Shown here: positions 1 through 8,113 of the stretch, in pieces
Numbering within the stretch: the stretch's first letter is position 1
Layout: each line of letters opens with the position of its first letter
Source: Corallococcus sp. AS-1-6
GTDB taxonomy: Bacteria; Myxococcota; Myxococcia; Myxococcales; Myxococcaceae
Direction: 5' to 3'
Length of the DNA stretch: 64,000 nucleotides
Assembly: GCF_020037015.1 (NCBI RefSeq)
Contig: NZ_JAIQDE010000027.1
Span: 1 to 64,000, forward strand
Notes under the pieces: generated by a model
Seen by the model: the letters and a program-made list of their open reading frames with translations, nothing else
Databases searched by the model: none
Told to the model about the DNA's origin: nothing
Made by a program: the position numbers and the translations under genes

Positions 1-188
1 GGCTGGGCGTGGGCATGGGACAGCCAGGGGCGCGCTACCTGGGGTCCGCCGAGGTCCGCTGGCGATTCTTGGGCGGGCAGCTCTACGCGATGGGGACGGG
101 CGGCACGCTGCTGTTCCCCACGCCGGAGGGGACGCTGCGGCCGGGGGCGTTCGCCTCGGTGGGCCTGGGGTTGGACGATGCGCGCTGA
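1..188 (+). CDS. C-terminal end of an unidentified protein (5' truncated)
   Basis: The frame entering from the left edge (codons starting at base 3) is open to a TGA at 186-188 and gives about 61 residues. They are rich in Gly and alternating hydrophobic/polar residues (for example EVRWRFLGGQLYAM and GAFASVGLGL), as in the last strands of an outer-membrane beta-barrel or another beta-rich protein. It overlaps the next gene by 11 nt, so the two are probably co-transcribed and translationally coupled. The family cannot be named because most of the protein lies outside the window; the barrel reading is inference from strand pattern only. Confidence 0.55.
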   Translation, partial: LGVGMGQPGARYLGSAEVRWRFLGGQLYAMGTGGTLLFPTPEGTLRPGAFASVGLGLDDAR

Positions 189-1710
189 CGCCCTCTTGCT
201 GGCCCTGGTGCTGATGACCGCGGGATGCGCCTCCATGTCGCAAGCGCCTGGGCGTGGCCGGAGCTTGAGCTACGCGCCGCGAGAGGACTCCTTGCCCGCG
301 TGGGTGGAGACTCCGCGCGATGAGCCCCCGCAGGCCCGGGCCTTTCGCCCACGCGCCATCTCCGGGCCCCAGCAGCGTCTCCTGCGTCGCCAGCCGCCGC
401 GTGACGACGTGACAGCCGTGGGAGACATCGGCAGGGAGGGCACTGTTGGGGGCGGGGCTCGGAGCGCTGCGTCGACGCGGCAGGCGGTTCTCGACGCCAC
501 GGACGAAGTGAAGGGTTCCCTGCGCAGCATCGAGGCTGCATTCACGAAGCTGGCGGCCCGTCCTGCAGACCCCTGGGGCTGGAGCCTCACCGGCGTCTTC
601 ACGCGCTACCTCGACCATGGGGCCAGGCAGGTGACGTGGCTCCATGGCGCGCTTGGGAGCGCCACCGCGTTGACGGAGGTGGCCACGGAAGTCGGCGACA
701 CGGACATGGAGTTGGGCCTGCTGCGCATGACGGGGCCGAAGCTCCAGGCCGCCCAATTCGGAACCCTCCTCCTGGCCACCTGGGTGGACTTCCTGCACCT
801 CGCGGACGCCGTGCTCCGAAACTGCCCCATGTGCAGCGCAGAGAAGCTCTTCACGGACCTGCATCGCGTGCAGGGGCTGATGGAGCCCACGCTGACAGAC
901 CTGGCCTCACTGGACCCGGAGCGGGTGGAGGCGGCGACGACCGCGATGCCCGAACTGATGGGGAAGCTGACCCGCGAGTTCGACACGCTCCAGCGGGAGA
1001 CCCGCGCGACCATGAAGCTCGGCGGGCAGGTCCTCGCGGCGATGCAGGCAGTGGAGATGGTCACCATGATTTCCACGATGAAGCTGTCCCTGCCACGGGT
1101 GCCGCCCTCGGCCCCCGCGACGCTCGGCATGGGCCTCGTGATGAGCTCGGGCGGAGTCATGGTGGGCTCGCGGATGGTGGTCTCCGCCGAGTGGATGGAG
1201 ATGATGCGAAGGCTCGTGCAGGCGGGCGTCATCTCCAGTTCCGCCGCCAGCGCGACCGTCCTCATCCAGGGCGGACAGGTCATGATGGCCCAGGCGCATC
1301 AGGACCTCCCCAAGGGCGTACGCGATGCGCTGGGGGACAGTCCGGAGGTGCGCGGCATGCAGGTGACGGGCAGAGCAGGGGCGGGCATGTCTGACGCCCC
1401 GAAACACCACGTGCTGCCGCAAGAGAACCGCGACTGGTTCGAGCAGCGCGGCTTCAAGGGCGACATGGACATCGACCAGTTCTGCGTCCGGATGGAGCAG
1501 GCCCACCACGAAGCGATTCACGGTGGCGGGAACTGGAAGCTGGGCCGCACCTGGCCCGGTGAGTGGAACCGGATGATCATGGAGATACTGCACGACGCGG
1601 AGACCAAGACCGGCCGGATGTTGACCAGAAACGAGGTCCTGGACATCGTCGCAGCGACCATGGAGCGCTACTACATCCCGATGAGTTTTGTCCCAGGGAG
1701 AAGCCGATGA
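178..1710 (+). CDS. Lipoprotein of the TIGR02269/DUF2380 type, candidate contact-delivered nuclease toxin
   Basis: This is a 510-residue protein with a type II signal peptide and lipobox (LMTAGC, Cys17), so it should be a lipid-anchored envelope protein. The middle is helical and Ala/Leu/Met-rich with an NCPMC motif. The last ~110 residues carry a His-rich signature: KHHVLPQENRDWF, then AHHEAIHGGGNW, then WPGEWNRMI. This matches the myxobacterial paralogous lipoprotein family TIGR02269/DUF2380 and resembles the HNH/EndoVII-like nuclease modules at the C-termini of polymorphic toxins. Its stop overlaps the next start (ATGA). By analogy with Myxococcus SitA lipoprotein toxins moved by outer-membrane exchange, I infer a toxin role. 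The family assignment is firmer than the toxin claim. Confidence 0.72.
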   Translation: MRADALLLALVLMTAGCASMSQAPGRGRSLSYAPREDSLPAWVETPRDEPPQARAFRPRAISGPQQRLLRRQPPRDDVTAVGDIGREGTVGGGARSAASTRQAVLDATDEVKGSLRSIEAAFTKLAARPADPWGWSLTGVFTRYLDHGARQVTWLHGALGSATALTEVATEVGDTDMELGLLRMTGPKLQAAQFGTLLLATWVDFLHLADAVLRNCPMCSAEKLFTDLHRVQGLMEPTLTDLASLDPERVEAATTAMPELMGKLTREFDTLQRETRATMKLGGQVLAAMQAVEMVTMISTMKLSLPRVPPSAPATLGMGLVMSSGGVMVGSRMVVSAEWMEMMRRLVQAGVISSSAASATVLIQGGQVMMAQAHQDLPKGVRDALGDSPEVRGMQVTGRAGAGMSDAPKHHVLPQENRDWFEQRGFKGDMDIDQFCVRMEQAHHEAIHGGGNWKLGRTWPGEWNRMIMEILHDAETKTGRMLTRNEVLDIVAATMERYYIPMSFVPGRSR

Positions 1711-2177
1711 CCGCCAGACATCCATGGGACGGCAACTGGAGGGCCCGCTTGTACGAGAGGGTTCGCGAGCGTGGCTATGATTCCCTGACTGCCTTTGCTG
1801 AAGCGCACCCGACCGCCTCGCTGGTGAAGCTTGCCGCGGAGCTAGGTGAGGGCGAGATCGCCGGGGTGCAGGTGTTCAGCGGACTCGTTGCCGAGGCGGA
1901 GCGGAGCAAGCAGCTCACGCGCTTGGTTCGCGGACAGCTCGTGCGTGAACTGGCGGAGTGTCTACCCAGGGGTTGGCCGGGCGTGCTCGACGATGCCAAC
2001 CGCTTCAAGGTCGCCAAGGCACTCGGCTTATGGTCCGGCTTTACGCCAGAAACGCAAAAAGAACGTGTCAGGCGGGTCGGCGACGCTCTTCTTGCCAACC
2101 CACCGCCCGCTGGCTGGCGCCCGCTCGGTCCTGACGATGAGCTACTCCGGACGCTCCTCCCCGACGAGGAGACCTGA
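1707..2177 (+). CDS. Small cytoplasmic protein, candidate immunity partner of the preceding lipoprotein
   Basis: This 156-residue protein is mostly helical and charged, with no signal peptide or membrane segment. The ATG at 1707 overlaps the upstream TGA (ATGA), and the reading frame continues upstream only as non-coding-looking sequence, so this start is preferred. I recognise no catalytic motif. The protein is acidic at its C-terminus (GPDDELLRTLLPDEE). Tight coupling to a nuclease-like lipoprotein gene, small size and cytoplasmic location are the usual features of an immunity protein. That role is inferred from position, not from sequence homology. Confidence 0.6.
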   Translation: MTARHPWDGNWRARLYERVRERGYDSLTAFAEAHPTASLVKLAAELGEGEIAGVQVFSGLVAEAERSKQLTRLVRGQLVRELAECLPRGWPGVLDDANRFKVAKALGLWSGFTPETQKERVRRVGDALLANPPPAGWRPLGPDDELLRTLLPDEET

Positions 2178-2369
2178 TCGGACGCGGCGGCCAACGGAAG
2201 ACGTCCAGTTGGCAGAGAGGGCCGCGGCGGTGAGTCGTCGCGTGTGCAACAGTGTGGGCCGCCGGCGGGGTTCAAGGGCGTGCAGGTCCCGCGATACTCC
2301 ATCGCATCTGGCCCTGCGGGGGATTAAGCCTGGGGAACCGGCTCCCCGGGTGGGACCCTCCAGGACTTC

Positions 2370-3455
2370 ATGCCCAGCACGACCCGTCACGACCCCGCGC
2401 CATCCCCTTCGTTGAGCGCGGTGGGACGCGCGCTCCCCCCGCACTACGCCAGCCAGGAGCAGCTCATCGCGGCGCTGCGCGACCTGTGGGCGACGAAGCA
2501 CTTCAACCTGGAGCGACTGGAGGACCTGCACCGCAACGTGCAGGTGGGCGGCCGGCACCTGGCGCTGCCCTTGGAGGAGTACCCGGCGCTCACGACGTTC
2601 CAGCAGCGCAACGACGCGTGGATCCGCGTGGCCACGGAGCTGTCGGAGAAGGTGGCGCGCCAGGCGCTGTCGCGCGCGGGGCTCACGCCGAAGGACGTGG
2701 ACCACGTCTTCTTCGTCACGGTGACGGGCATCGCCACGCCCAGCGTGGACGCGAGGCTGGTCAACCGGATGGGCCTGCGCGAGGACGTGAAGCGCACGCC
2801 CCTCTTCGGCCTGGGCTGCGTGGCGGGCGCGGCGGGCCTGGCGCGCGCGGCGGACTACCTGCGCGCGTTCCCGAAGCAGACGGCGCTGCTCATCGCCACG
2901 GAGCTGTGCTCGCTCACGCTCCAGCGCGAGGACCTGTCCATCCCCAACATCATCGCCTCCGGCCTCTTCGGTGACGGCGCGGCGTGCGTGGTGCTGCGGG
3001 GCGCGGAGGCACCAGCCACGGGTCCTCGTGTGGTGGGCTCGCGGTCGGTGTTCTACCCGGACACCGAGCGGGTGATGGGCTGGGACGTGGTGGACACGGG
3101 CTTCAAGGTGGTGCTGTCCGCGAAGGTGCCGCAGTTGGTGAAGGAGCACATCCGGGGCAACGTGGAGGGCTTCCTCGCGGAGCACGGGCTTGTGCTCAAG
3201 GACGTGAAGCACTGGGTGGCGCACACCGGCGGGCCCAAGGTGCTGGAGGGCTTCGAGTCCGCGCTGGAGCTGGCGCCCGGCGCGCTGGAGCGCTCGTGGC
3301 GGTCGCTCAAGCAGGTGGGCAACCTGTCCAGCGCGTCGGTGCTCTTCGTGCTGGGGGAGACGCTGGAGGAGGTGGACGCGAAGCCGGGCGACTGGGGCGT
3401 GGTGATGGCCATGGGTCCGGGCTTCTGCGCGGAGATGGTGCTGGTGCGATGGTGA
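2370..3455 (+). CDS. Type III polyketide synthase (chalcone/alkylresorcinol synthase family)
   Basis: At 361 residues this is the usual length for the family. The thiolase-fold catalytic triad is visible: Cys150 in GLGCVAGAAG, His285 in WVAHTGGPK and Asn318 in GNLSSASVLF, with the GFGPG-like end MAMGPGFCAEM. Type III PKSs extend an acyl starter with malonyl-CoA and cyclise it to resorcinols, pyrones or related rings. It heads a run of overlapping genes for a methyltransferase, an ACP and a fatty acyl-AMP ligase, so the starter is probably a long-chain acyl group delivered on the ACP. About 190 nt upstream hold no gene but include a GGGGA/TCCCC inverted repeat near 2333-2348 that may be a terminator or leader hairpin. 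Confidence 0.93.
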   Translation: MPSTTRHDPAPSPSLSAVGRALPPHYASQEQLIAALRDLWATKHFNLERLEDLHRNVQVGGRHLALPLEEYPALTTFQQRNDAWIRVATELSEKVARQALSRAGLTPKDVDHVFFVTVTGIATPSVDARLVNRMGLREDVKRTPLFGLGCVAGAAGLARAADYLRAFPKQTALLIATELCSLTLQREDLSIPNIIASGLFGDGAACVVLRGAEAPATGPRVVGSRSVFYPDTERVMGWDVVDTGFKVVLSAKVPQLVKEHIRGNVEGFLAEHGLVLKDVKHWVAHTGGPKVLEGFESALELAPGALERSWRSLKQVGNLSSASVLFVLGETLEEVDAKPGDWGVVMAMGPGFCAEMVLVRW

Positions 3456-4024
3456 CCGGGACGCAGGCGTTGTTCGCGGGCTTCATGGGGCTGCTCGTCG
3501 CGGAGCGGCTGCTGGAGCTGGTGCTCTCCAAGCGCAACGCGGCGCGGGCCTTCGCGCGGGGCGGGGTGGAGACGGGGCAGGGGCACTACCGGTTCATGGT
3601 GGTGTTCCACACGCTGTTCCTCGTCGCGTGCGTGGCGGAGGTGTTCGGCCTCCAGCGGCCCTTCTGGGGCGCGTGGAGCTGGGCGGCGCTGGTGGGCGCG
3701 GCGGTGGCGCAGGGGCTGCGGTACTGGGCCATCGGGACGCTGGGCGACCGGTGGAACTCGCGCATCATCGTGGTGCCGGGGCTGGCGCCGGTGACGGGCG
3801 GGCCGTACCGGTTCCTGCGGCATCCGAACTACGTGGCGGTGGTGTTGGAGCTGTTCTGCGTGCCGCTCATCCACGGAGCGTGGGTGACGGCGGTGGTGTT
3901 CACGGTGGGCAACGCGGCGCTGCTCTATGTGCGCATCCGCGCGGAGGAGGCGGCGCTCGGGGCGATGTACTCCGAGGCCTTCGCCCACCGTCCCCGCTTC
4001 ATTCCGGAGGTTCGCCGTGGCTGA
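3449..4024 (+). CDS. Isoprenylcysteine carboxyl methyltransferase-like membrane methyltransferase
   Basis: This 191-residue polytopic protein has about five hydrophobic segments. The C-terminal signature GGPYRFLRHPNYVAVVLEL is the SAM-binding motif of the ICMT/PEMT family. The ATG at 3449 overlaps the PKS stop by 7 nt. Relatives of this family sit beside type III PKS genes in phenolic-lipid operons (srsB in Streptomyces, the ypbQ/bpsB type in Bacillus) and O-methylate alkylpyrones or alkylresorcinols. I infer the same reaction here on the product of the neighbouring PKS. The protein should work in the inner membrane, which suits a lipidic substrate. Confidence 0.85.
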   Translation: MVTGTQALFAGFMGLLVAERLLELVLSKRNAARAFARGGVETGQGHYRFMVVFHTLFLVACVAEVFGLQRPFWGAWSWAALVGAAVAQGLRYWAIGTLGDRWNSRIIVVPGLAPVTGGPYRFLRHPNYVAVVLELFCVPLIHGAWVTAVVFTVGNAALLYVRIRAEEAALGAMYSEAFAHRPRFIPEVRRG

Positions 4025-4292
4025 CATCGTGACGGAGGCGGTGGCGGAGATCCGCCGCATCGCCCGCGAGGAGCTGGAGTTCGAGGGCGCGGTGGAGCCC
4101 GCGCACGACCTCTTGCGCGACCTGCAACTGGACAGCCTGGGGCTGACGGTGCTGGCGGTGGGGCTGGAGAACCGCTTCCGGGTGCTCCTGTCGGAGGAGG
4201 ACGCGCAGGGCGTGCGGACGGTGGAGGACCTGGCGCGGCTGGTGGCGGCGCGGGTCGAGGCCGCGAAGCCGGACGCGGGAGCGCACCCGTGA
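4017..4292 (+). CDS. Acyl carrier protein
   Basis: This 91-residue acidic protein has the phosphopantetheine-attachment motif LQLDSLGLTVL, with the modified serine at residue 40. The GTG at 4017 overlaps the methyltransferase stop by 8 nt, and the next ATG at 4289 overlaps its own stop, so translation through the cluster is coupled. A longer reading starting upstream would add an Arg-rich stretch with no ACP character. Together with the adjacent fatty acyl-AMP ligase it probably forms a dedicated loading system that presents a fatty acyl starter to the type III PKS. Confidence 0.88.
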   Translation: MADIVTEAVAEIRRIAREELEFEGAVEPAHDLLRDLQLDSLGLTVLAVGLENRFRVLLSEEDAQGVRTVEDLARLVAARVEAAKPDAGAHP

Positions 4293-6046
4293 AGGGGCCG
4301 CCGCTGCCGGCGCTGAAGCACGCCACGGTGAACGCGATGCTGAAGGCGACGTCGCGCACGTCGCTGGGGCTGGTGTTCGTGGACGCCGCCGAGCACGAGA
4401 CGTCCCTGCCGTGGGCCCAGGTCTACCGGCGGGCGAAGCGCGCGGCGGCGGGGCTGGCGCGGCTGGGCGTGCGCCCGGGGGACCGGGTGGCGGTGTTGTT
4501 GCCCACGTCGCCCGCGTTCATGGATGCGTACTTCGGCGCGCTCCTGGCGGGCGCGGTGCCGGTGCCGCTGTATCCGCCGGTGCGGCTGGGGCGGCTGGAC
4601 GAGTACCACCGCTCGACGGCGCGGATGCTCCAGTTGACGGGCGCGGTGGTGGTGCTGACGGACACGCGCGTGCGGCTGCTGCTGGGTCCGAGCATGGCGC
4701 TGGCGCGGCCGAGGCTGGGCTGTCACACGGTGGACGCGGTGCTGCACGGCGACGAGGACCTGGAGGTGGAGGTGGAGCCCGACGCGCTGGGGCTCATCCA
4801 GTTCTCCTCCGGCTCCACGGTGGAGCCGAAGCCGGTGGCGCTGACGCACGGGGCGCTGGTGGCGCAGGTGGCGGCGCTGGAGGCGGCGATGCCGTTGGCG
4901 CCGGGCGTGATGCCGGTGGGCGTGAGCTGGCTGCCGCTGTACCACGACATGGGGCTCATCGGCTGTGTGCTCGCGGCGCTGTACTACCCGGGCAGCCTGG
5001 TGCTGATTCCGCCGGAGACATTCCTGGTGAAGCCGGCGCTGTGGCTGCGCGCGCTGTCGCGGCACCGGGGCTTCGTGTCGCCCGCGCCGAACTTCGCCTA
5101 CGGGTTGTGCTTGAAGCGGGTGAAGGACGCGGACCTGCAGGGCGTGGACCTGTCCGGGTGGCTGCACGCGCTCAACGGCGCGGAGCCGGTGTCCGCGGAC
5201 ACGCTGCGCCGCTTCGCGGAGCGGTTCGAGAAGTGGGGCTTCTCCGCGAGGGCGCTGCGGCCGGTGTATGGCCTGTCGGAGGCGGCGCTGGCGGTGACGT
5301 TCCCGCCCGCGGGCCGGGGGCCGCGCGAGCTGGGCGTGGACGCGGACGTGCTGGCGCGCGAGGGGCAGGCGCGTGACGGGGCGCGGACGCTGGTGAGCGT
5401 GGGCGCGCCGGTGGCGGGCTTCGAGGTGCAGGTGCGCGGTGAGGACGGCGCGGTGCTGCCGGAGCGTCAGGTGGGGCGCGTGTTCGCGAAGGGGCCGTCG
5501 GTGATGCACGGCTACTTCGAGGACGCGGAGGCGACGTCGAGGGCGCTGGTGGCCGAGGGCTGGCTGGACACGGGAGACCTGGGCTTCAGCGCGGACGGGG
5601 AGCTGTACCTGACGGGCCGCGCGAAGGACCTGGTCATCATCCGGGGCGCGAACCACGCGCCGCAGGCCTTCGAGGATCCGCTGCTCAAGGTGGAAGGCGT
5701 GCGCACGGGCTGCGCGGTGGCGCTGGGCTTCACGCCCGAGGGCGGCCAGGACGAGGCGTTGCTCATCCTGGCCGAGCGCGCGGAGCGGGGCGCGGACGTG
5801 GCGTCGGTGGAGGCGGACATCCGCGCCGCGGTGGTGGAGGCGACGGGCGTGCAGCCGCACACGGTGAGGCTGCTGGAGCCGGGCACGCTGCCGCGCACGT
5901 CCAGCGGCAAGCTGCGAAGGCGCGAGGCGTTGCGGCGCTATCTGGCCGGAGAGCTGACGGCGCCGAAGAAGGTGGGCGCGGTGGGGCTCGCGGTGGAGAT
6001 GGCGAAGAGCGCGCTGGCGATGGTGCGCGCGGAGCACGACTCGTGA
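4289..6046 (+). CDS. Fatty acyl-AMP ligase (FAAL)
   Basis: This 585-residue member of the ANL adenylation superfamily has the AMP-binding loop LIQFSSGSTVEPKPVALTH, the FAAL-like WLPLYHDMGLIG segment, the YGLSEAALAVTF motif and a C-terminal RTSSGKLRRREALRRYL with the catalytic Lys. The pattern fits fatty acyl-AMP ligases, which activate free fatty acids and pass them to an ACP rather than to CoA. It directly follows the ACP gene with a 4-nt overlap. The likely job is loading a long-chain acyl group on that ACP for the type III PKS two genes upstream. Confidence 0.92.
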   Translation: MKGPPLPALKHATVNAMLKATSRTSLGLVFVDAAEHETSLPWAQVYRRAKRAAAGLARLGVRPGDRVAVLLPTSPAFMDAYFGALLAGAVPVPLYPPVRLGRLDEYHRSTARMLQLTGAVVVLTDTRVRLLLGPSMALARPRLGCHTVDAVLHGDEDLEVEVEPDALGLIQFSSGSTVEPKPVALTHGALVAQVAALEAAMPLAPGVMPVGVSWLPLYHDMGLIGCVLAALYYPGSLVLIPPETFLVKPALWLRALSRHRGFVSPAPNFAYGLCLKRVKDADLQGVDLSGWLHALNGAEPVSADTLRRFAERFEKWGFSARALRPVYGLSEAALAVTFPPAGRGPRELGVDADVLAREGQARDGARTLVSVGAPVAGFEVQVRGEDGAVLPERQVGRVFAKGPSVMHGYFEDAEATSRALVAEGWLDTGDLGFSADGELYLTGRAKDLVIIRGANHAPQAFEDPLLKVEGVRTGCAVALGFTPEGGQDEALLILAERAERGADVASVEADIRAAVVEATGVQPHTVRLLEPGTLPRTSSGKLRRREALRRYLAGELTAPKKVGAVGLAVEMAKSALAMVRAEHDS

Positions 6047-6238
6047 GCGTGGCGGTGCTCGCGTGATTGCCTCGGTGCACGGGGCACGGACCGCTCTGGG
6101 CGGGATGCGCCTCGATGCAGCGCTCCGCATGACCTCTCTGGTGCGCGAGGCCAGGAACGCTCGGAGCAGGGCACGTCTTACGCTGATGCCACGTGGGACT
6201 TGTTCTGGTTTGCCGCGCCCTGCGACCCGGCGAGGCCC

Positions 6239-7342
6239 ATGCACGTGAAGCCGCATGACGTGGTCGTGGTGGGCGGAGGCCCTGCCGGGCTCGCGGTGGC
6301 CATCACGGCGGCCCTGCGTGGGCTGGACACGGTGGTGGTGGAGCGCGCATCCGCGCCCGTGGACAAGGCGTGCGGTGAAGGCCTGATGCCCTCCGGCCTC
6401 GCGGCGCTGGAGCGGCTGGGCGCGCTCGCGCACCTGGACCGGAGTGACAGTTCGCCCTTCGTGGGCATCCGTTATGTGCAGGAGGACGGCAGCACGGCGG
6501 AGGGATTGCTGCCCGCGCCCGGTGGGCTGGGCGTCCGCAGGCTGGCCCTGTCGAATGCGCTGGCGACCCGTGCGCGCGAAGTGGGCGTGGACCTGCGCGA
6601 GCACACGCACGTCGTCTCGCACGTGCGCACGCCGGACGGGGTCACGCTGGAGACGCCCGTGGGCCGCGTGTCCGCGCGCTTCCTCGTCGCGGCGGACGGC
6701 TTGAACTCACCGCTGCGCAAGGCCGAGGGCCTGGACGTGGAGCAGGACATGCCCAGGCGCTACGGACTGCGGCGCCACTTCCGGCGCGCGCCGTGGACCC
6801 CCTACGTGGAGGTGCACTTCGCCTCCGGCGTCGAGGCCTACGTGACGCCCGCTGGAGCGGAGCGTGTGGGCATCGCGTTCCTCTGGGAGGACGGCACGGT
6901 GCCGGGCCGCGTGGGCTTCGACGCGATGCTGGAGCGCTTCCCCCGGCTGGCGGAACAGCTCACCGGCGCGGAGCCGGACTCCCAGCCGCGCGGCGCTGGC
7001 CCCCTGGCCCGCGTGGCCCGAACGCGCATCGCGGATCGCTTCGCCCTCGTCGGTGATGCCGCCGGCTACGTGGACGCGCTGACCGGCGAAGGGCTCACGC
7101 TCGCCTTCGCCTGCGCGGAGTCCCTGGGCGCGCTGCTCCCGGACGCTCTGGCGAAGGGCGCGGGCCGCGACACGCTGCTGCCCTACGAGCGCACCTTCCA
7201 GCAGGTGTTCCGCAAGTACTCCTGGACCACGCACGGCCTGCTGCTGCTCGCGCGCCGCCCGCGTCTGCGCAGGCCCGTGGTGCGCCTCCTGGGCCGCGCC
7301 CCCTGGCTCTTCGAGCGCATCCTCGCCGCCGTGGTGAGCTGA
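6239..7342 (+). CDS. FAD-dependent monooxygenase/reductase, phenolic-lipid hydroxylase candidate
   Basis: This 367-residue flavoprotein has the N-terminal dinucleotide motif VVVGGGPAGLAVAI, a conserved KACGEGLMPSGLAALERLG segment and the second FAD motif LVGDAAGYVDALTGEG. This matches the geranylgeranyl-reductase/PHBH-like family. I chose the ATG at 6239 because it sits just ahead of the Rossmann strand; an in-frame start at 6200 would add 13 residues. It lies 192 nt after the FAAL gene on the same strand, and those 192 nt contain nothing convincing. In Streptomyces srs clusters a comparable flavoprotein (SrsC) hydroxylates the methylated alkylresorcinol to a quinone, and I infer the same role. 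Confidence 0.82.
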   Translation: MHVKPHDVVVVGGGPAGLAVAITAALRGLDTVVVERASAPVDKACGEGLMPSGLAALERLGALAHLDRSDSSPFVGIRYVQEDGSTAEGLLPAPGGLGVRRLALSNALATRAREVGVDLREHTHVVSHVRTPDGVTLETPVGRVSARFLVAADGLNSPLRKAEGLDVEQDMPRRYGLRRHFRRAPWTPYVEVHFASGVEAYVTPAGAERVGIAFLWEDGTVPGRVGFDAMLERFPRLAEQLTGAEPDSQPRGAGPLARVARTRIADRFALVGDAAGYVDALTGEGLTLAFACAESLGALLPDALAKGAGRDTLLPYERTFQQVFRKYSWTTHGLLLLARRPRLRRPVVRLLGRAPWLFERILAAVVS

Positions 7343-7407
7343 CCCGGACGCGGATCCGCACGGCCTGGCCCTTGTTCCACCGCCGCGCGCCGGGGACACT
7401 CGTCCCC

Positions 7408-7968
7408 ATGGCATCTGGCCCCGCGGCTTCACGTCCCTGGTTCGCGTTCTCCCTCGACCTGGCTCCGGCCGCGGCGAGCCGGCACCTGCACGGCCTGCCC
7501 CCCGTGCCCGACTTCCCCGAGGGCGAGCTCGCCGAGGCCCTGGACGTGGACGTCGTCTACGACGTGCACGTGCCCAACTGGGGCGGCCGGGTCGCACGCC
7601 TGGTGGATGCTCCCGGACACCGGCTGTCCGGGCGCCTGCGCCCCGTCGCCACCGAGTCCTGGCCCGTCCTCGCCCGCCTGGAGACCGCGCTCGCCCTGGC
7701 CACCGAGGAGCGCCCGGTGAAGGTGCGCACCGCCTCCGGCACCGTCGTGGACGCCCACGCCTTCACCCCCGCCGCGCGCAACGCCTCCACGCAGGGGCCC
7801 GTCAGCGAGGCCTTCCTGATCACCCTCGCCGTCGCCGCCGAGCGCGCCCGCCTGCCTGCCGCCGTGGTCGAAAAACTCCAGGCCGAAGCCCGCATCGTCC
7901 ACGCCGTCCAGCACGCCCGGCCCGACGGACACCACCCTCCGCCCCCCTCCAAGTCCGGCATTAAGTGA
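7408..7968 (+). CDS. Protein with possible gamma-glutamylcyclotransferase-like fold
   Basis: This 186-residue soluble protein has no signal peptide. The arrangement of short motifs (PWFAFSLDL at the start, GRLRPVATESWPVLARLE in the middle, VKVRTASGTVVDAHAF near residue 115) recalls the GGCT-like fold. There the first motif is normally FAYGSNM and the others line the substrate pocket. The YGS signature is not conserved here, so catalysis is doubtful. The C-terminal ~60 residues are helical. The ATG at 7408 is preferred over 7372 because the extra residues look non-coding. It may be unrelated to the phenolic-lipid genes. Confidence 0.6.
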   Translation: MASGPAASRPWFAFSLDLAPAAASRHLHGLPPVPDFPEGELAEALDVDVVYDVHVPNWGGRVARLVDAPGHRLSGRLRPVATESWPVLARLETALALATEERPVKVRTASGTVVDAHAFTPAARNASTQGPVSEAFLITLAVAAERARLPAAVVEKLQAEARIVHAVQHARPDGHHPPPPSKSGIK

Positions 7969-8113
7969 CAGCCGGGTCCAGCCGGACCGAAAAACGCCCT
8001 GCTCCCTGAGAAAAAAGGCGGGGTGACGCAACCGGGCGCCGGGTCACTCCGACGATGGAGGGGAGGGGCCCTCCCTGATCGTCTCCCCCGCCGGCTCCGA
8101 GGACTTTCACCGC

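Noticed and set aside
6063-6248. 61-codon frame between the FAAL and flavoprotein genes
   Set aside because: Arg/Ala-rich with no ribosome-binding site or recognisable domain; it is probably non-coding.
3053-6622. Minus-strand open frame of 1189 codons opposite the phenolic-lipid genes
   Set aside because: It is antisense to well-supported genes, with His/Arg/Gln-rich low-information translation typical of shadow frames in high-GC DNA.
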